A stretch of DNA of 10,822 bases from an uncultured Bacteroidales bacterium (GCA_937907165.1 CALCUH010000106.1:1-10822), one strand, 5' to 3'; positions 1-6,558 are shown, counted from the stretch's first letter. Translations and numbers: made by a program. The notes: generated by a model from the sequence alone, not told the origin.

Positions 1-53
1 AATTCTTAATTCTTAATTCTTAATTCTTAATTCTTAATTCTTAATTCTTAATT
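1..53. repeat. Heptanucleotide tandem repeat (AATTCTT)n
   Basis: Seven perfect copies of the 7-base unit AATTCTT (equivalently TTAATTC) run from base 1 to 49, followed by a partial copy (AATT, 50-53). The array starts at the window edge, so its true length is unknown. It is not in a reading frame of any supported gene and ends about 10 bases before the likely promoter of the cellulase gene. Similar AT-rich heptamer arrays occur between genes in some Bacteroidetes genomes (from memory). A length-variable array just upstream of a promoter could affect expression, but that is inference. Confidence 0.9.
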
Positions 54-59
54 AACTTA

Positions 60-92
60 TTGTTTTGATATTAAAAAAATTAGATATCTTTG
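60..92 (+). promoter_or_regulatory. Bacteroidetes-type promoter for the GH5 gene
   Basis: TATCTTTG at 85-92 is an exact match to the Bacteroidetes -7 consensus TAnnTTTG. Two TTG candidates for the -33 element lie upstream, at 60-62 (22-base gap) and 65-67 (17-base gap); the usual gap is about 19-21, so neither is ideal. Transcription would begin near 97-100 and leave a leader of about 80 bases before the ATG at 178. The assignment rests on sequence match and position only. Confidence 0.6.
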
Positions 93-112
93 GGGCGAAT
101 ATAGAAGTTCGT

Positions 113-125
113 GGAACATAGTTCC
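113..125 (+). other. Short inverted repeat in the GH5 leader
   Basis: GGAAC (113-117) and GTTCC (121-125) form a perfect 5-base stem with a 3-base loop (ATA) in the predicted leader. A GTTC at 107-110 could pair with the same GAAC (114-117), so two alternative small hairpins share one strand. They could be an operator, an mRNA stability hairpin or chance; nothing in the sequence decides. Confidence 0.25.
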
Positions 126-177
126 TTTTAAAGTATAAATGGGGAAATATTGAAGTATTAATTAGTAAGCAAACATT

Positions 178-2037
178 ATGAGTAGATTATCAGTATTAGC
201 TAAAAGATTTTCGGGTTTATTGTGCGCTACAGTATTCTCAGTTTCCGCTTTTGCGGATTATCCGGCCGGGTCACCAGTGGCGATCAACGGCAAGTTAAGT
301 GTAAATGGCACCCAATTGGTCAACGAATGCGGGAACCCCGTACAGTTGAGGGGAATGAGTTCGCATGGTCCTCAATGGTATGAGAACTGTATATGCGAAG
401 AATCACTAGAGATAATGGTAAAAGAATGGGGCATCAACCTATTCAGAATCGCCATGTATGAAAGTCGCACGGAGGATGGATATTTAACAAAGCCAAGTTA
501 TTGGAGTCAATGGATTGAGACCTATGTGAACGTCTGTGAAAAGTTAGGTATCTATTGCATCGTGGATTGGCACGTCCTCAACCCGGGGAATCCGAACATC
601 GACATCGAAGGCGCAAAAACATTTTGGCAAGAGACCACCCAAAAGTATAAAAACAAGAAACATGTCTTGTATGAAATCTGCAACGAGCCTAACGGTTGTC
701 AATGGAACGATGTGAAACAATATGCGGAGACCATCATTCCGATTATCCGCAACAACAACGACGAGACCGTCACCATCGTCGGAACCACGATGTGGAGCCA
801 AGACGTGGACATCGCATCCCAAAACAAATTAGACTTCACCAACGTGATGTACACGCTCCACTTCTACTCCGGCACCCACGGACAAGAGCTCATGAACAAG
901 GCGGAGACAGCCCTACGCAACGGAGCGGCCATCTTCATCACAGAGTTCGGCACCAGCGACGCCAGCGGCAACAACAACTTCAGCGAAGCCGCTACCCGCA
1001 ACTGGATCCAATGGGCTAACAACAAAAAAATCAGTTGGGCTAACTGGAGTTATTCCGACAAAGGAGAGACTTCCGCCGCTTTGGTTCCCGGCTCATGCGG
1101 CAGCAAAAACTGGAACAACCTGACCGATTCGGGCAAGCTCATCAAAGAGCTCATCACAAAAGATCCGTTCACCTTCACGGCTTGCAACGGACAGCAACAA
1201 GAAAACAATAACAATCAAGGAAATAACAACCAACAGAACAATCAAGAGAATAACAATAACCAACAAAACAATCAGGAAAATAATAACCAAGAGAACAATA
1301 ACCAGCAAAACAACCAACAACAGCAAGTCACCTACCCTGAGCTGACCACAAACATAACGGTCGGCCACGGTTATAGAATCGTCAACAAAGCGACGGGCAA
1401 AGTGATGTCATCCAACAACAAGATGGAGGGTGACGCTCCACTGGTAACAGTCACCCGCAAAGAGGGCGACAACAGCCAAATATACATCTTCAAGGGGGCA
1501 GACGAATTCTTCAGATTAAAAAACGACGGATCCGGCAAATATCTTACCAACAAGTATCAACCAAACGATGGGACGGATATTGTCCAAATTGATTATAACC
1601 AATACGACGAAAGCGAGAAGTGGAAAATCACTGCAGTGGAGGGCAAATGGTTCCGAATCGAGAACACGACCACACACAACAACTCTTCCTGCATCGCCTC
1701 CACAGGCAGTAACGATGGTGACGCCGTAAAACAATACACATGGAGCAACCAAGACAACCAGCTTTGGGGATTGGAGGCAACAGAATATGACGATTCCGGC
1801 ATCGAGTCCTTCTCCGCAGAATCATTTGTTTTCTACCCTTCCATCTGGGGCGATGAGTTCTTCATCGAAGGCTACGGATTCGATCAAGTCCTAGTATGCA
1901 ACCTTTCAGGCGTTATCGTGAAACAATTCAGCAAGGCTGATTCCTACAACGTATCCGACCTCGCCGCAGGCACCTATTTCGTAGTGTTGAAGGAGGGCAA
2001 CAGCATCATCGGAAGATTCCGCGCGATAAAGAGATGA
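178..2037 (+). CDS. Secreted GH5 endoglucanase with N/Q linker, ricin-type module and T9SS tail
   Basis: This predicted extracellular endo-beta-1,4-glucanase has 619 residues. It has a signal peptide (about 1-26, cleavage after AFA) and a GH5 catalytic domain (about 35-330) closest in style to subfamily GH5_2. Visible active-site features are R58, H63, the DWH motif (130-132), NEP with acid/base E170, HFY (228-230), ITEFG with nucleophile E256, and WANW (287-290). An Asn/Gln/Glu-rich linker spans about 338-383. A ricin-type beta-trefoil module (about 394-535) follows, with a QLW motif at 528-530; it probably binds carbohydrate. Residues about 545-619 form a T9SS type A sorting domain, with an LSG motif (576-578) and DLAAGTYFVV near the end, so the protein should cross the outer membrane by T9SS and be anchored or released. 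The canonical YPNP of that domain reads YPSI (553-556). The gene is monocistronic, between its own promoter and a terminator. The ATG at 178 is chosen because it gives a complete signal peptide. Substrate (cellulose or mixed-linkage glucan) is inferred from the family. Confidence 0.93.
   Translation: MSRLSVLAKRFSGLLCATVFSVSAFADYPAGSPVAINGKLSVNGTQLVNECGNPVQLRGMSSHGPQWYENCICEESLEIMVKEWGINLFRIAMYESRTEDGYLTKPSYWSQWIETYVNVCEKLGIYCIVDWHVLNPGNPNIDIEGAKTFWQETTQKYKNKKHVLYEICNEPNGCQWNDVKQYAETIIPIIRNNNDETVTIVGTTMWSQDVDIASQNKLDFTNVMYTLHFYSGTHGQELMNKAETALRNGAAIFITEFGTSDASGNNNFSEAATRNWIQWANNKKISWANWSYSDKGETSAALVPGSCGSKNWNNLTDSGKLIKELITKDPFTFTACNGQQQENNNNQGNNNQQNNQENNNNQQNNQENNNQENNNQQNNQQQQVTYPELTTNITVGHGYRIVNKATGKVMSSNNKMEGDAPLVTVTRKEGDNSQIYIFKGADEFFRLKNDGSGKYLTNKYQPNDGTDIVQIDYNQYDESEKWKITAVEGKWFRIENTTTHNNSSCIASTGSNDGDAVKQYTWSNQDNQLWGLEATEYDDSGIESFSAESFVFYPSIWGDEFFIEGYGFDQVLVCNLSGVIVKQFSKADSYNVSDLAAGTYFVVLKEGNSIIGRFRAIKR
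1231..1317 (+). repeat. In-frame degenerate repeat encoding the N/Q/E linker
   Basis: The linker of the GH5 gene is built of repeated codon blocks. Residues 352-361 read QQNNQENNNN and 362-370 read QQNNQENNN, followed by QENNN and QQNNQ. The first two blocks differ at five of nine aligned codons (353/363, 356/366, 357/367, 359/369, 360/370) and all five changes are synonymous. The array is confined to the linker, multiples of three keep the frame open, and copy number could change by slippage without breaking the protein. Confidence 0.8.
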
Positions 2038-2071
2038 TTGGGTATTTATATTAAATATTAAACAACAAAAT

Positions 2072-2119
2072 GATGAGGGCGTACCGATGATTTCGATACG
2101 CCCTCGTCGTTTTATTTTT
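2072..2119. terminator. Bidirectional terminator between GH5 and trkH
   Basis: GAGGGCGTA (2075-2083) pairs perfectly with TACGCCCTC (2097-2105). The stem extends outward by GAT/GTC (2072-2074 with 2106-2108, one T-G wobble), and an inner CGA/TCG pairing (2085-2087 with 2093-2095) closes the loop. A T-rich tract (2110-2119) follows on the plus strand and serves the GH5 gene. On the minus strand the hairpin is followed by a T-rich run (complement of 2060-2070), which serves trkH. It sits between two convergent genes, as expected for a shared terminator. Confidence 0.85.
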
Positions 2120-2122
2120 CCA

Positions 2123-2146
2123 AGAGACGGTGTAAAGATCGTCTCT
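2123..2146. repeat. Inverted repeat overlapping the trkH stop codon
   Basis: AGAGACG (2123-2129) and CGTCTCT (2140-2146) form a perfect 7-base stem with a 10-base loop. Read on the minus strand it begins GTAGAGACG, and the TAG inside that string is the trkH stop codon (2145-2147). There is no T-tract right after it in either direction, so it is not a classical terminator. Palindromes carrying GTAGAGACG and CGTCTCTAC at their ends are, from memory, scattered as small intergenic repeats in several bacterial phyla including Bacteroidetes; membership of such a family is inference. It could also protect the 3' end of the trkH mRNA. Confidence 0.6.
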
Positions 2147-3611
2147 ACCGCAACTTCCAAAAGTGTCCGGTAAAAAGCAACAGAATCGTATAGATTTCCA
2201 AACGGCCAATGAGCATCAGTGCGGAGAGCACCCATTTGCCTAAAGCAGGCACATCGGCGAAATTGGAGACAGGTCCCGTAGTGCCGAAGCCCGGACCGTT
2301 ATTAGAGATGGCCGTCAGACACGAACCGAAAGCGGTATCGAAATCCAGCCCCGTCATCGTCAGCACGAAAGTGCCCGCCAAAAAGAGCAAGGCGAAAACG
2401 AAGAAGAAGGCAAGAACGCGCACCACCAGTTCCATCGACATCAGACGTTTAGAGACCTTCAGCGGCAAGATCGCGTTCGGATGGGAATGGAGGCGAAGCT
2501 CATTCCCCGCATTCTTCAAAGCGATGATGATACGAATCAGTTTAGCACCTCCACTAGAGGAACCCGCGCAAGCGCCACTGAACATCATGATAGCGGTAGG
2601 AATCCAGAAGGGAGCGCCCCACCCCACATAATCACAATAAGAGCCCTGATAACCACAAGAGGAGAAGATACTCGCCACATGAAACAGGGAAGCACGGAAA
2701 GCCGACTCATAACTGGAAGGCATCTGGGCGGTCAGAACGTGGCAAGGATTCTCCACAATCATAACATAAAACACAGCCACAAACACCAACGTGGCGAGCA
2801 TATACCAACGAAACTCCTCATTCTCCTTAAAAATCTTCCACTCACCCGTGCTTGCGAGGAAATAGAGCGCAAAGTTGACACCCGCCAATATCATAAAGAC
2901 AGAAGCCACATACTCCAAATAAGGGGAATGGAAGTAGGCGAAATTGGCTTGATGCGTACTGAAACCACCCGTTCCGACGGTCGTCATAGCATGGCAGACC
3001 GCATCGTAAAAGGACATAGGTCCTATCCAATAAAAAAAGACGCAGAGCGCGGTCAGCACCGCATAAATCATCAAAATACCACGCGCCGCCTCCTGCGTTT
3101 TCGGACGCAGCTTTTTCAAAGACACGCTAGTCGCCTCTGTGGAGAACAGTTGCGTGTTATTCCTATTGTAAGAAGGCAATAAGGCGATAGAGAACAACAT
3201 GATACCCAAGCCGCCCATCCACTGCAGCGTGGAGCGCCAGAAAAGGATGCCATGAGGTTGTTCCTCAATATTATTCAATACGGAAGCGCCCGTCGTGGTG
3301 AAGCCAGACATCGTCTCGAAAAAGGCATCCGCCACCGAGTGGGTCGTACCATAGAGCAAGAAAGGCACCATACCGAAAAAGGAAAAGACCACCCAAGCGC
3401 CGGAGATAATCAGATAGCAATCCTTGCGCGACAAAGAGCCCTTATTCCTCCTATTAGGCCAAAACAGCAAAGCGCCAAACAAGCCCGCCAACCCCGTCGA
3501 AATCAACAGAGCCCGCCAATCCGCCTCACCGTAGCAAAGCGACACGATAGACGAAAGCGCAAGGAACATAGTCTCCATCAAAAGGAGCACACCAAATATT
3601 TTTTTCTTCAT
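2145..3611 (-). CDS. trkH: TrkH-family potassium uptake membrane subunit
   Basis: This is the pore-forming inner-membrane subunit of a Trk/Ktr-type K+ uptake system. The ATG at 3611 is chosen (488 residues); an in-frame TTG 24 bases upstream would add only MLLPDYKK, which does not look like part of the protein. The four-repeat pore architecture is visible: filter 1 GFTTTGAS (103-110), filter 2 VGTGGF (212-217), filter 3 SSCGYQG (317-323) and filter 4 NNGPGFGTTG (437-446). The conserved basic-helix motif GSSSGGAKLIR is at about 350-360. Hydrophobic helices fill the rest. Length fits the family. Filter 3 has SSCG where many TrkH proteins have TTTG, though the key glycine is kept. The regulatory partner TrkA is not in this window. 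It is the last gene of the rbfA-permease-trkH cluster, 24 bases after the permease stop, and its stop codon lies inside an inverted repeat. Confidence 0.93.
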   Translation of the reverse strand: MKKKIFGVLLLMETMFLALSSIVSLCYGEADWRALLISTGLAGLFGALLFWPNRRNKGSLSRKDCYLIISGAWVVFSFFGMVPFLLYGTTHSVADAFFETMSGFTTTGASVLNNIEEQPHGILFWRSTLQWMGGLGIMLFSIALLPSYNRNNTQLFSTEATSVSLKKLRPKTQEAARGILMIYAVLTALCVFFYWIGPMSFYDAVCHAMTTVGTGGFSTHQANFAYFHSPYLEYVASVFMILAGVNFALYFLASTGEWKIFKENEEFRWYMLATLVFVAVFYVMIVENPCHVLTAQMPSSYESAFRASLFHVASIFSSCGYQGSYCDYVGWGAPFWIPTAIMMFSGACAGSSSGGAKLIRIIIALKNAGNELRLHSHPNAILPLKVSKRLMSMELVVRVLAFFFVFALLFLAGTFVLTMTGLDFDTAFGSCLTAISNNGPGFGTTGPVSNFADVPALGKWVLSALMLIGRLEIYTILLLFTGHFWKLR

Positions 3612-3635
3612 TTTTTTATAATCAGGCAATAACAA

Positions 3636-4859
3636 TTACTCTTTTCGTCCCAAATATCTGGTCGGAAACCAAGAAATCAGCAAACCGATAAACAACGAGG
3701 CGAGCACAATCACCAAGACATCGGTCCACCTCACACAAATCGGGTAAGCGTCCACCACGAACCCACCTTCATCGCCACTGCTCAGTTTGATGATACCGAA
3801 CCATTTCTGCAAGCCGCAGAGCAAAAGACCTAAAGAGACACCCAATATCGTTCCGAAAACAGATATCAGCCAACCCTCCAACAAGAAGACCTGGCGCACG
3901 AAACCATTCGTGGCACCCAAATTTCTCAGTGTGACAATATCCTCCTTCTTCTCCAAAATCAGCATGGTGAGGGAACCCACCACATTGAAAACAGCGATCA
4001 GTAGAATAAAGACCAATATGAGGAAAGAGATCCACTTCTCCACCTTCATCATCCGATAGAAGTCCGCATGTTGTTCCTCCTTGTTCTGCACCAAGAAATC
4101 AGAGCCAAGCACCTCTTGAATGATTTGCTGCGCATATTCCACCTCGACGGAATCGGAGAGCGCGATTTCCAAAGCCGTCACATCATCCGTCTCGTAGCCG
4201 AACAAATGCCTAGCGAAATTGATATCCACGAAAGCATATTTCGAGTCTATCTCCAACTGATCGGTCGCATATATACCGCTCAGGAAGAGAGCGTCCTCCG
4301 AGAATGCGTTCTCCGGATTAGCGAGGTTAACCTTCACGTCATGTTTTGGGGCGAATAAAGAGATAGGGGCGACGAAACCCATAGCCGCGTCAATCTGGTT
4401 AGCCAAGGCACCACCGATCACCATGAAATAATCATCCCCGTCGCGCAATTCGAAAGTACCGGCATGGACCACATTATTCACGTCCGTCAGCTCCGTGTAA
4501 GCATCCGAAACACCCTTTACGGAGACCATCGTCTGCTTATCCTTATTGCGGATAAGAGCGTTCTCCTCCATGATGTCGCACGACACCCGCACGAAATCCA
4601 ACGATTTCACCTTCTCGATCCGCTCGTCAGACACCTTAAACGTTTTCCCCTCGACCAACGTAATCTTCAGGTCTGGATCGAACGAATTAAACAAGCCGCA
4701 AATCAATTGTTGGAAGCCGTTGTAACCAGAGAGGACGCAGACAAGCGCCAAAGTGGCCACACAAATTCCCCCCGCACATATGGCGGAGATGATATTGATG
4801 GCATTGTAGTCTTTACGGGAGAAAAGATACCGTAGTGCTATGAATAACTGGAGCTTCAT
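3636..4859 (-). CDS. LolC/LolE-like ABC transporter permease (MacB/FtsX family)
   Basis: This 407-residue inner-membrane permease has the four-helix layout of the lipoprotein-releasing LolC/E type. TM1 is at about 24-45, a large periplasmic MacB-like domain at about 46-272, and TM2-TM4 at about 276-302, 324-350 and 380-400 form the FtsX domain. The cytoplasmic segment EKKEDIVTLRNLGAT (303-317) after TM2 is the typical contact site for the ATPase. Family members extract outer-membrane lipoproteins from the inner membrane and pass them to LolA, powered by LolD; no LolD-like ATPase is encoded here, so it must lie elsewhere. Its ATG overlaps the rbfA TGA by four bases (ATGA), which suggests translational coupling. 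From memory this permease often follows rbfA in Bacteroidales. A MacB-like exporter role cannot be excluded. Confidence 0.88.
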   Translation of the reverse strand: MKLQLFIALRYLFSRKDYNAINIISAICAGGICVATLALVCVLSGYNGFQQLICGLFNSFDPDLKITLVEGKTFKVSDERIEKVKSLDFVRVSCDIMEENALIRNKDKQTMVSVKGVSDAYTELTDVNNVVHAGTFELRDGDDYFMVIGGALANQIDAAMGFVAPISLFAPKHDVKVNLANPENAFSEDALFLSGIYATDQLEIDSKYAFVDINFARHLFGYETDDVTALEIALSDSVEVEYAQQIIQEVLGSDFLVQNKEEQHADFYRMMKVEKWISFLILVFILLIAVFNVVGSLTMLILEKKEDIVTLRNLGATNGFVRQVFLLEGWLISVFGTILGVSLGLLLCGLQKWFGIIKLSSGDEGGFVVDAYPICVRWTDVLVIVLASLFIGLLISWFPTRYLGRKE

Positions 4860-5200
4860 TTCTTATCCAAGCCCAGAAGACGATCGATATTCTCCAAATA
4901 ATCGAGAGAGTCATCCAGATAGAAGTGCAGTTCAGGCACCAGACGCAATTGGTAACGGGTACGTTGCGAAAGGTCGTAACGAATCGACTTGGCAGCGCCT
5001 TGCACCAGTTCCAGCATCTCCGTCTGCTTCTCGTTCGGGAATATGCTCAAGTAGACCCTAGCCACGCTGAGGTCGGCGGAAACGTTTACGGATGTCACCG
5101 AGATGAGCACCCCACCCTGCGACTTCGTGAACTTCTGGAAAATATCGCCCAACTCCTTCTGGATGAGCCTATCTATCTTGTTTTTTCTTGTTGAATCCAT
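4856..5200 (-). CDS. rbfA: Ribosome-binding factor A
   Basis: This 114-residue protein matches RbfA, a KH-fold factor that binds the 30S subunit and helps late 16S rRNA 5'-end maturation, notably during cold adaptation. Family features are the N-terminal RKNKIDRLIQKELGDIF helix (5-21), the central ISVTSVNVSADLSVARVYLSIF strands (33-54), and the C-terminal block LRLVPELHFYLDDSLDYLENIDRLL (85-109), which carries the conserved PEL-F-DDS pattern. Length is normal. The ATG at 5200 lies about 30 bases from a -7 box (TAACTTTG, minus strand). It is the first gene of a minus-strand cluster and overlaps the next gene by ATGA. It is divergent from dprA. Confidence 0.95.
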   Translation of the reverse strand: MDSTRKNKIDRLIQKELGDIFQKFTKSQGGVLISVTSVNVSADLSVARVYLSIFPNEKQTEMLELVQGAAKSIRYDLSQRTRYQLRLVPELHFYLDDSLDYLENIDRLLGLDKK

Positions 5201-5221
5201 CGCTTTTCAAACTTTAATAAT

Positions 5222-5229
5222 TATTTTTG
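5222..5229 (+). promoter_or_regulatory. -7 box candidate for dprA
   Basis: TATTTTTG matches TAnnTTTG on the plus strand. The nearest upstream TTG (5191-5193) is 28 bases away, longer than usual, so the -33 element is weak. The leader to the dprA ATG at 5308 would be about 70 bases. The box directly abuts the opposite-strand -7 box of rbfA. Confidence 0.4.
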
Positions 5230-5237
5230 CAAAGTTA
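5230..5237 (-). promoter_or_regulatory. -7 box candidate for rbfA
   Basis: CAAAGTTA on the plus strand reads TAACTTTG on the minus strand, a full match to TAnnTTTG. It lies about 30 bases upstream of the rbfA ATG (5200). No TTG is present at the expected -33 distance. With the adjoining plus-strand box it forms TATTTTTGCAAAGTTA (5222-5237), whose core TTTGCAAA is a perfect palindrome. Confidence 0.5.
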
Positions 5238-5307
5238 ATAGAAAAATCCGTTCCCGCTATTAGACGGAACGAATCAACCTGTGATAATAAGTCTATTTGT
5301 TTTTTTC

Positions 5308-6423
5308 ATGGAGCAAGAAATAACCTATCAGATTGCGCTTACCCTAGCGAAAGGCGTAGGCATCCACACCATCAAAAAATTGGTAAATCACTTCGGGACG
5401 GAAGAAGCCATCTTCCATAGTTCGTTCAAAGAGTTGGAAGCCGTACCTGGAATCGGACCAGCCATAGCGAAGAGTCTGAAAGACCCTCAGATAGTGAAAC
5501 AAGCGGAAAAAGAGGTGAAATTCCTTCAAAAGACGGGAGGGAAAACCGCCGTCTTAGGTAGCAATGAATACCCGAAAAGGCTAATGGATTGTCCAGACGC
5601 CCCTTATGTGCTCTACACCCAAGGAGAGATGGACATGAACGGAAGCCATGCCATCGGAATCGTCGGCACGAGAAAAATGACCAACTACGGACGCTCTCTC
5701 TGCGAAGAGATAATCACCGACCTCGGTCAAAAATATCCGGACCTGACCATCATCAGCGGACTCGCCTACGGCGTAGACGGATGCGCCCACAAGAAAGCGG
5801 TGGAGATGAGGCTTCAGACCATCGGAGTAATAGGACACGGACTCGACACGCTCTACCCCGCCAAGCACAAGACACTTTCGGATAAGATGAAGCGAAACGG
5901 AGGAATCGTCACCGAATTCCGCTCTCACTGTCTCATCGACCGCAAGAACTTCGTATCCCGCAACCGCATCATCGCCGGGATGAGCGATGTCGTGCTAATC
6001 GTGGAATCAGCCGAAAAAGGAGGCGCCCTCTTCACCGCAGAATTCGCCAACTCATATAATAGGGACGTCTGCGCCATACCCGGAAGAGCTGGCGACACCT
6101 ACTCACGGGGATGCAACAACCTCATCAAGAACAACCTTGCGACCATGGTGGAATCAGCGGAAGACATCGAGCGGCTGATGAATTGGGACATACAAGAAAG
6201 TGATCGACCAGCCATGAACATCACACAATTCATGGAATTGACAGACCAGGAAAAAATAATCGTGGAAACGTTACAATTGGAAGAGAAAATGGAGATGAAT
6301 CAAATCGTCCGAAAATCACAAATTCCTTTCGGACAACTATCCTCCATCCTCTTCGATATGGAAATGAAGAACCTTGTGGGATCAGCTCCAGGGAACGTCT
6401 ACTTCCTGCAACGCAAAGTATGA
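5308..6423 (+). CDS. dprA: DNA-processing protein DprA
   Basis: This 371-residue protein (ATG at 5308) is DprA/Smf, which binds incoming single-stranded DNA and loads RecA during natural transformation; it is also kept in bacteria not known to be competent. An in-frame GTG at 5281 would add MIISLFVFF, which is unlikely because it falls in the promoter/leader region. Domains: an N-terminal helix-hairpin-helix/SAM-like region (about 15-58, with VPGIGPAIA), the Rossmann-like DprA fold (about 88-285) and a C-terminal winged helix (about 312-368). Fold motifs include GIVGTRKMTNYGR (117-129), ISGLAYGVDGCAH (149-161), GHGLDTLYP (176-184), NRIIAGMSDVVLIVE (219-233), GGALFTAEFA (238-247) and PGRAGDTYSRGCNNLI (258-273). 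All three domains are intact. The gene appears monocistronic, divergent from rbfA and convergent with the nucleoside kinase gene. Confidence 0.95.
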   Translation: MEQEITYQIALTLAKGVGIHTIKKLVNHFGTEEAIFHSSFKELEAVPGIGPAIAKSLKDPQIVKQAEKEVKFLQKTGGKTAVLGSNEYPKRLMDCPDAPYVLYTQGEMDMNGSHAIGIVGTRKMTNYGRSLCEEIITDLGQKYPDLTIISGLAYGVDGCAHKKAVEMRLQTIGVIGHGLDTLYPAKHKTLSDKMKRNGGIVTEFRSHCLIDRKNFVSRNRIIAGMSDVVLIVESAEKGGALFTAEFANSYNRDVCAIPGRAGDTYSRGCNNLIKNNLATMVESAEDIERLMNWDIQESDRPAMNITQFMELTDQEKIIVETLQLEEKMEMNQIVRKSQIPFGQLSSILFDMEMKNLVGSAPGNVYFLQRKV

Positions 6424-6442
6424 TACTTCCATTTTAAAAACG

Positions 6443-6474
6443 GAAGCGTTCGAAATAAAAATTCCGAACGCTTC
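6443..6474. terminator. Terminator between dprA and the kinase gene
   Basis: GAAGCGTTCG (6443-6452) pairs perfectly with CGAACGCTTC (6465-6474) around an A/T-rich loop of 12 bases. On the minus strand the hairpin is followed by a T-run (complement of 6436-6440), so it is the better terminator for the kinase gene. On the plus strand only a mixed ATTATC tail follows, so it is weaker for dprA. A second pairing, CTTCC (6426-6430) with GGAAG (6442-6446), shares bases with the left arm and would compete with it in dprA transcripts. The rest of the gap to 6558 shows nothing recognisable. Confidence 0.75.
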
Positions 6475-6558
6475 ATTATCATAGATCATACAAAATCACT
6501 TACTCAAAACCTAATTAGGCAAGTAGGATATGTCATAACCAATCTAATTATCATACGA

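Noticed and set aside
1..53. CRISPR array or origin iterons
   Set aside because: The unit is 7 bases with no spacers, and there is no cas, rep or dnaA gene nearby; it is a simple tandem repeat.
1093..1368. Hydrophobic 91-residue minus-strand ORF rich in Val, Ile and Leu
   Set aside because: It is the antisense reading of the Asn/Gln-rich linker of the GH5 gene; poly-AAC/CAA codons mirror to GTT/TTG. No independent support.
178..2037. Cellulase gene as part of a polysaccharide utilisation locus
   Set aside because: No SusC/SusD pair, regulator or other carbohydrate enzyme is present in the window; the neighbours are housekeeping genes.
2481..3182. 233-residue plus-strand open frame
   Set aside because: It is wholly antisense to trkH, which has clear pore motifs. 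The translation is basic and low in hydrophobic residues and shows no domain.
3612..3635. TTG start for trkH extending it by 8 residues
   Set aside because: The added residues are not typical of TrkH, and an ATG lies at 3611 at the expected position before the first membrane helix.
5281..5307. GTG start for dprA extending it by 9 residues
   Set aside because: The extension (MIISLFVFF) falls in the AT-rich leader; the ATG at 5308 gives the usual DprA N-terminus.
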